NCBI GenBank assembly: GCA_002337125.1
Contig: DDFJ01000004.1
Coordinates: 919,889 to 983,888, forward strand
Origin: Chitinophagaceae bacterium UBA1931
GTDB lineage: Bacteria; Bacteroidota; Bacteroidia; Chitinophagales; Chitinophagaceae
Length of the DNA stretch: 64,000 nucleotides
Direction of reading: 5' to 3'
Each line of letters starts with the position of its first letter. Within the stretch, counting starts at the first letter, position 1. This document shows, piece by piece, positions 63,134-64,000 of this stretch. A model generated the notes under the pieces. The model had not been told where the DNA came from, ran no database searches, and saw only the letters and a list, made by a program, of their open reading frames with translations. The position numbers were made by a program, and so were the translations under genes.

Positions 63134-64000
63134 TTATTTCGCTTTTAATTTTTGATACCATGAGTTACCATCAATACCAATGTTACGCAGGTTAACATTT
63201 GTAGCAGAGATGGATAAGATTTCATACGTTGTACCACCAGTACCAAAGTTAATAATACCATTGCCGGGTACTACAAACTGAATTTGTGTTGAAACAGCAG
63301 GAGTTGAACCTGATGTTGCATTCATAAATGCCAGTTTTTTTGCAGTGGGAGCAACAATGTTGTAGCAGTTATCGCCGCCGCTGAAACCATAGAACGCAGA
63401 TGCTGCTCCAATTGAAAATGACTGACCTTTGTTGTCAACTGTCATGAGTATGTTACCCGATCCATCTTTTGTGAATGTGATTTCATCATCGTATGCACAA
63501 GCTTCTCTTGAATTAGGGCCTGCAGCATACCAAATTGGGCCAAATGCATCAGCAGGGCCAACACCAAAGTGACCAGCTGATTCTTTATCTGTAATCCATG
63601 TTTTAGATGAACCGTTTGTTAAGTACTGAACAATATCAGCAGGAATAGTAAATGCAACAAATACTTTCACCTTTTTGGTAATGGTAGATGTTGAACCACC
63701 TGTACCAACTGCATTAACAGTAATAACATATTCAAACGTTCCGGGATTAGTGTACTTATGTGTTACAGCACCAGAAGGAACCATTTGTGTATTACCATCG
63801 CCAAAATCAATTTTATAAGTAATGGCATTGGTAGCTGCAGTAGCAATGGTTACAGCACCTGTACCATTACCATCGGGATTAGAAGCATCGGTACCAACTA
63901 CTGTTGTAGCAAGTGTAAGATCAGTTGGCGATTTAATATCACCAAACTTGTAATCTGTTTTCTGGCAGCCGCTGAACCAAACCACTAAGGCAATTGCAGC
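63134..64000 (-). CDS. PKD-domain surface glycan-binding lipoprotein, 5' end outside window
   Basis: The frame continues past base 64000, so the N-terminus is cut. The visible start shows a lipoprotein signal (AAIALVVWFSGC). A PKD domain follows (about 30-110; YKIDFGDGNTQMVPSGAVTHKY), then a C-terminal region (about 115-283) rich in Trp, Tyr, Gly and Asp (WYAAGPNSREACAYDDE) like the non-catalytic surface glycan-binding proteins of beta-glucan loci. It probably captures laminarin-type glucan; a SusC/SusD pair may lie upstream, outside the window. Confidence 0.85.
   Translation of the reverse strand, partial: AAIALVVWFSGCQKTDYKFGDIKSPTDLTLATTVVGTDASNPDGNGTGAVTIATAATNAITYKIDFGDGNTQMVPSGAVTHKYTNPGTFEYVITVNAVGTGGSTSTITKKVKVFVAFTIPADIVQYLTNGSSKTWITDKESAGHFGVGPADAFGPIWYAAGPNSREACAYDDEITFTKDGSGNILMTVDNKGQSFSIGAASAFYGFSGGDNCYNIVAPTAKKLAFMNATSGSTPAVSTQIQFVVPGNGIINFGTGGTTYEILSISATNVNLRNIGIDGNSWYQKLKAK

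Noticed and set aside
1..64000. tRNA, rRNA, CRISPR, insertion sequence or prophage features
   Set aside because: I read through for T-loop/anticodon patterns, regular spacer arrays, transposase-like frames and terminal repeats, and saw none; a tool search would be needed to be certain.

Overview
This AT-rich window looks like chromosome from a Bacteroidota bacterium, most likely of the Chitinophagaceae. The support is circumstantial but consistent: many promoters carry a TAnnTTTG -7 box, as Bacteroidota sigma-A promoters do; lipoproteins are numerous; the nitrous oxide reductase is of the Sec-exported clade II type; there is a beta-propeller (Reg_prop) sensor kinase; and beta-glucanases are combined with PKD-domain lipoproteins. 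I found no rRNA, tRNA, CRISPR array, transposase or prophage gene.

Layout. 0-8.4 kb: a truncated unknown gene, a CBS protein, surE with a small membrane protein, a large PAS/GAF sensor kinase, lpxB and a GNAT acetyltransferase. 8.5-18.5 kb: a nitrous-oxide-reduction island. A minus-strand operon runs cytochrome c, nosZ, a membrane-NosL fusion, nosD, nosF, nosY, cupin, truncated globin. A Crp/Fnr regulator, a multi-histidine membrane protein and a fasciclin lipoprotein surround it. 18.5-30.8 kb: an accessory block with a Reg_prop kinase, a LuxR-type response regulator, a second Crp-family regulator, cytochrome c plus hemerythrin, a serine hydrolase, DinB and several lipoproteins. 30.8-36 kb: PEP carboxylase and the agmatine-to-putrescine pair. 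36.4-45.3 kb: nitrogen assimilation (outer-membrane porin, Amt, GltD, GltB). 45.4-56 kb: branched-chain amino-acid synthesis (leuA, leuB, then ilvE-D-B-N-C-A). 56.2-58.7 kb: an unknown helical protein, DinB and QueD. 58.8-64 kb: a beta-glucan utilisation cluster (GH3, two GH16, a PKD lipoprotein cut by the window edge).

The main discoveries are regulatory. (1) Three near-identical 16-bp palindromes, TATGAT-N4-RTCATA, each lie exactly 21 bp upstream of a -7 box in front of the nos operon, the multi-His membrane protein and the fasciclin gene. They define a likely regulon of the local Crp/Fnr protein. (2) A second palindrome, TCACAT-N4-ATGTGA, lies exactly 23 bp upstream of the -7 box of three minus-strand units. 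Weaker copies at the same distance precede the LuxR response regulator itself and a divergent plus-strand pair, and another copy lies farther upstream of the kinase. This is a likely undescribed two-component regulon linking cytochrome c/hemerythrin, a serine hydrolase and envelope proteins. (3) The ilv genes are preceded by a textbook attenuator: a 33-codon Val/Ile-rich leader peptide, a terminator and a mutually exclusive antiterminator.

Metabolically the window joins ammonium uptake and glutamate synthesis, branched-chain amino acid synthesis, putrescine synthesis, anaplerotic CO2 fixation and N2O respiration. No nirK, nirS or norB gene is seen here.
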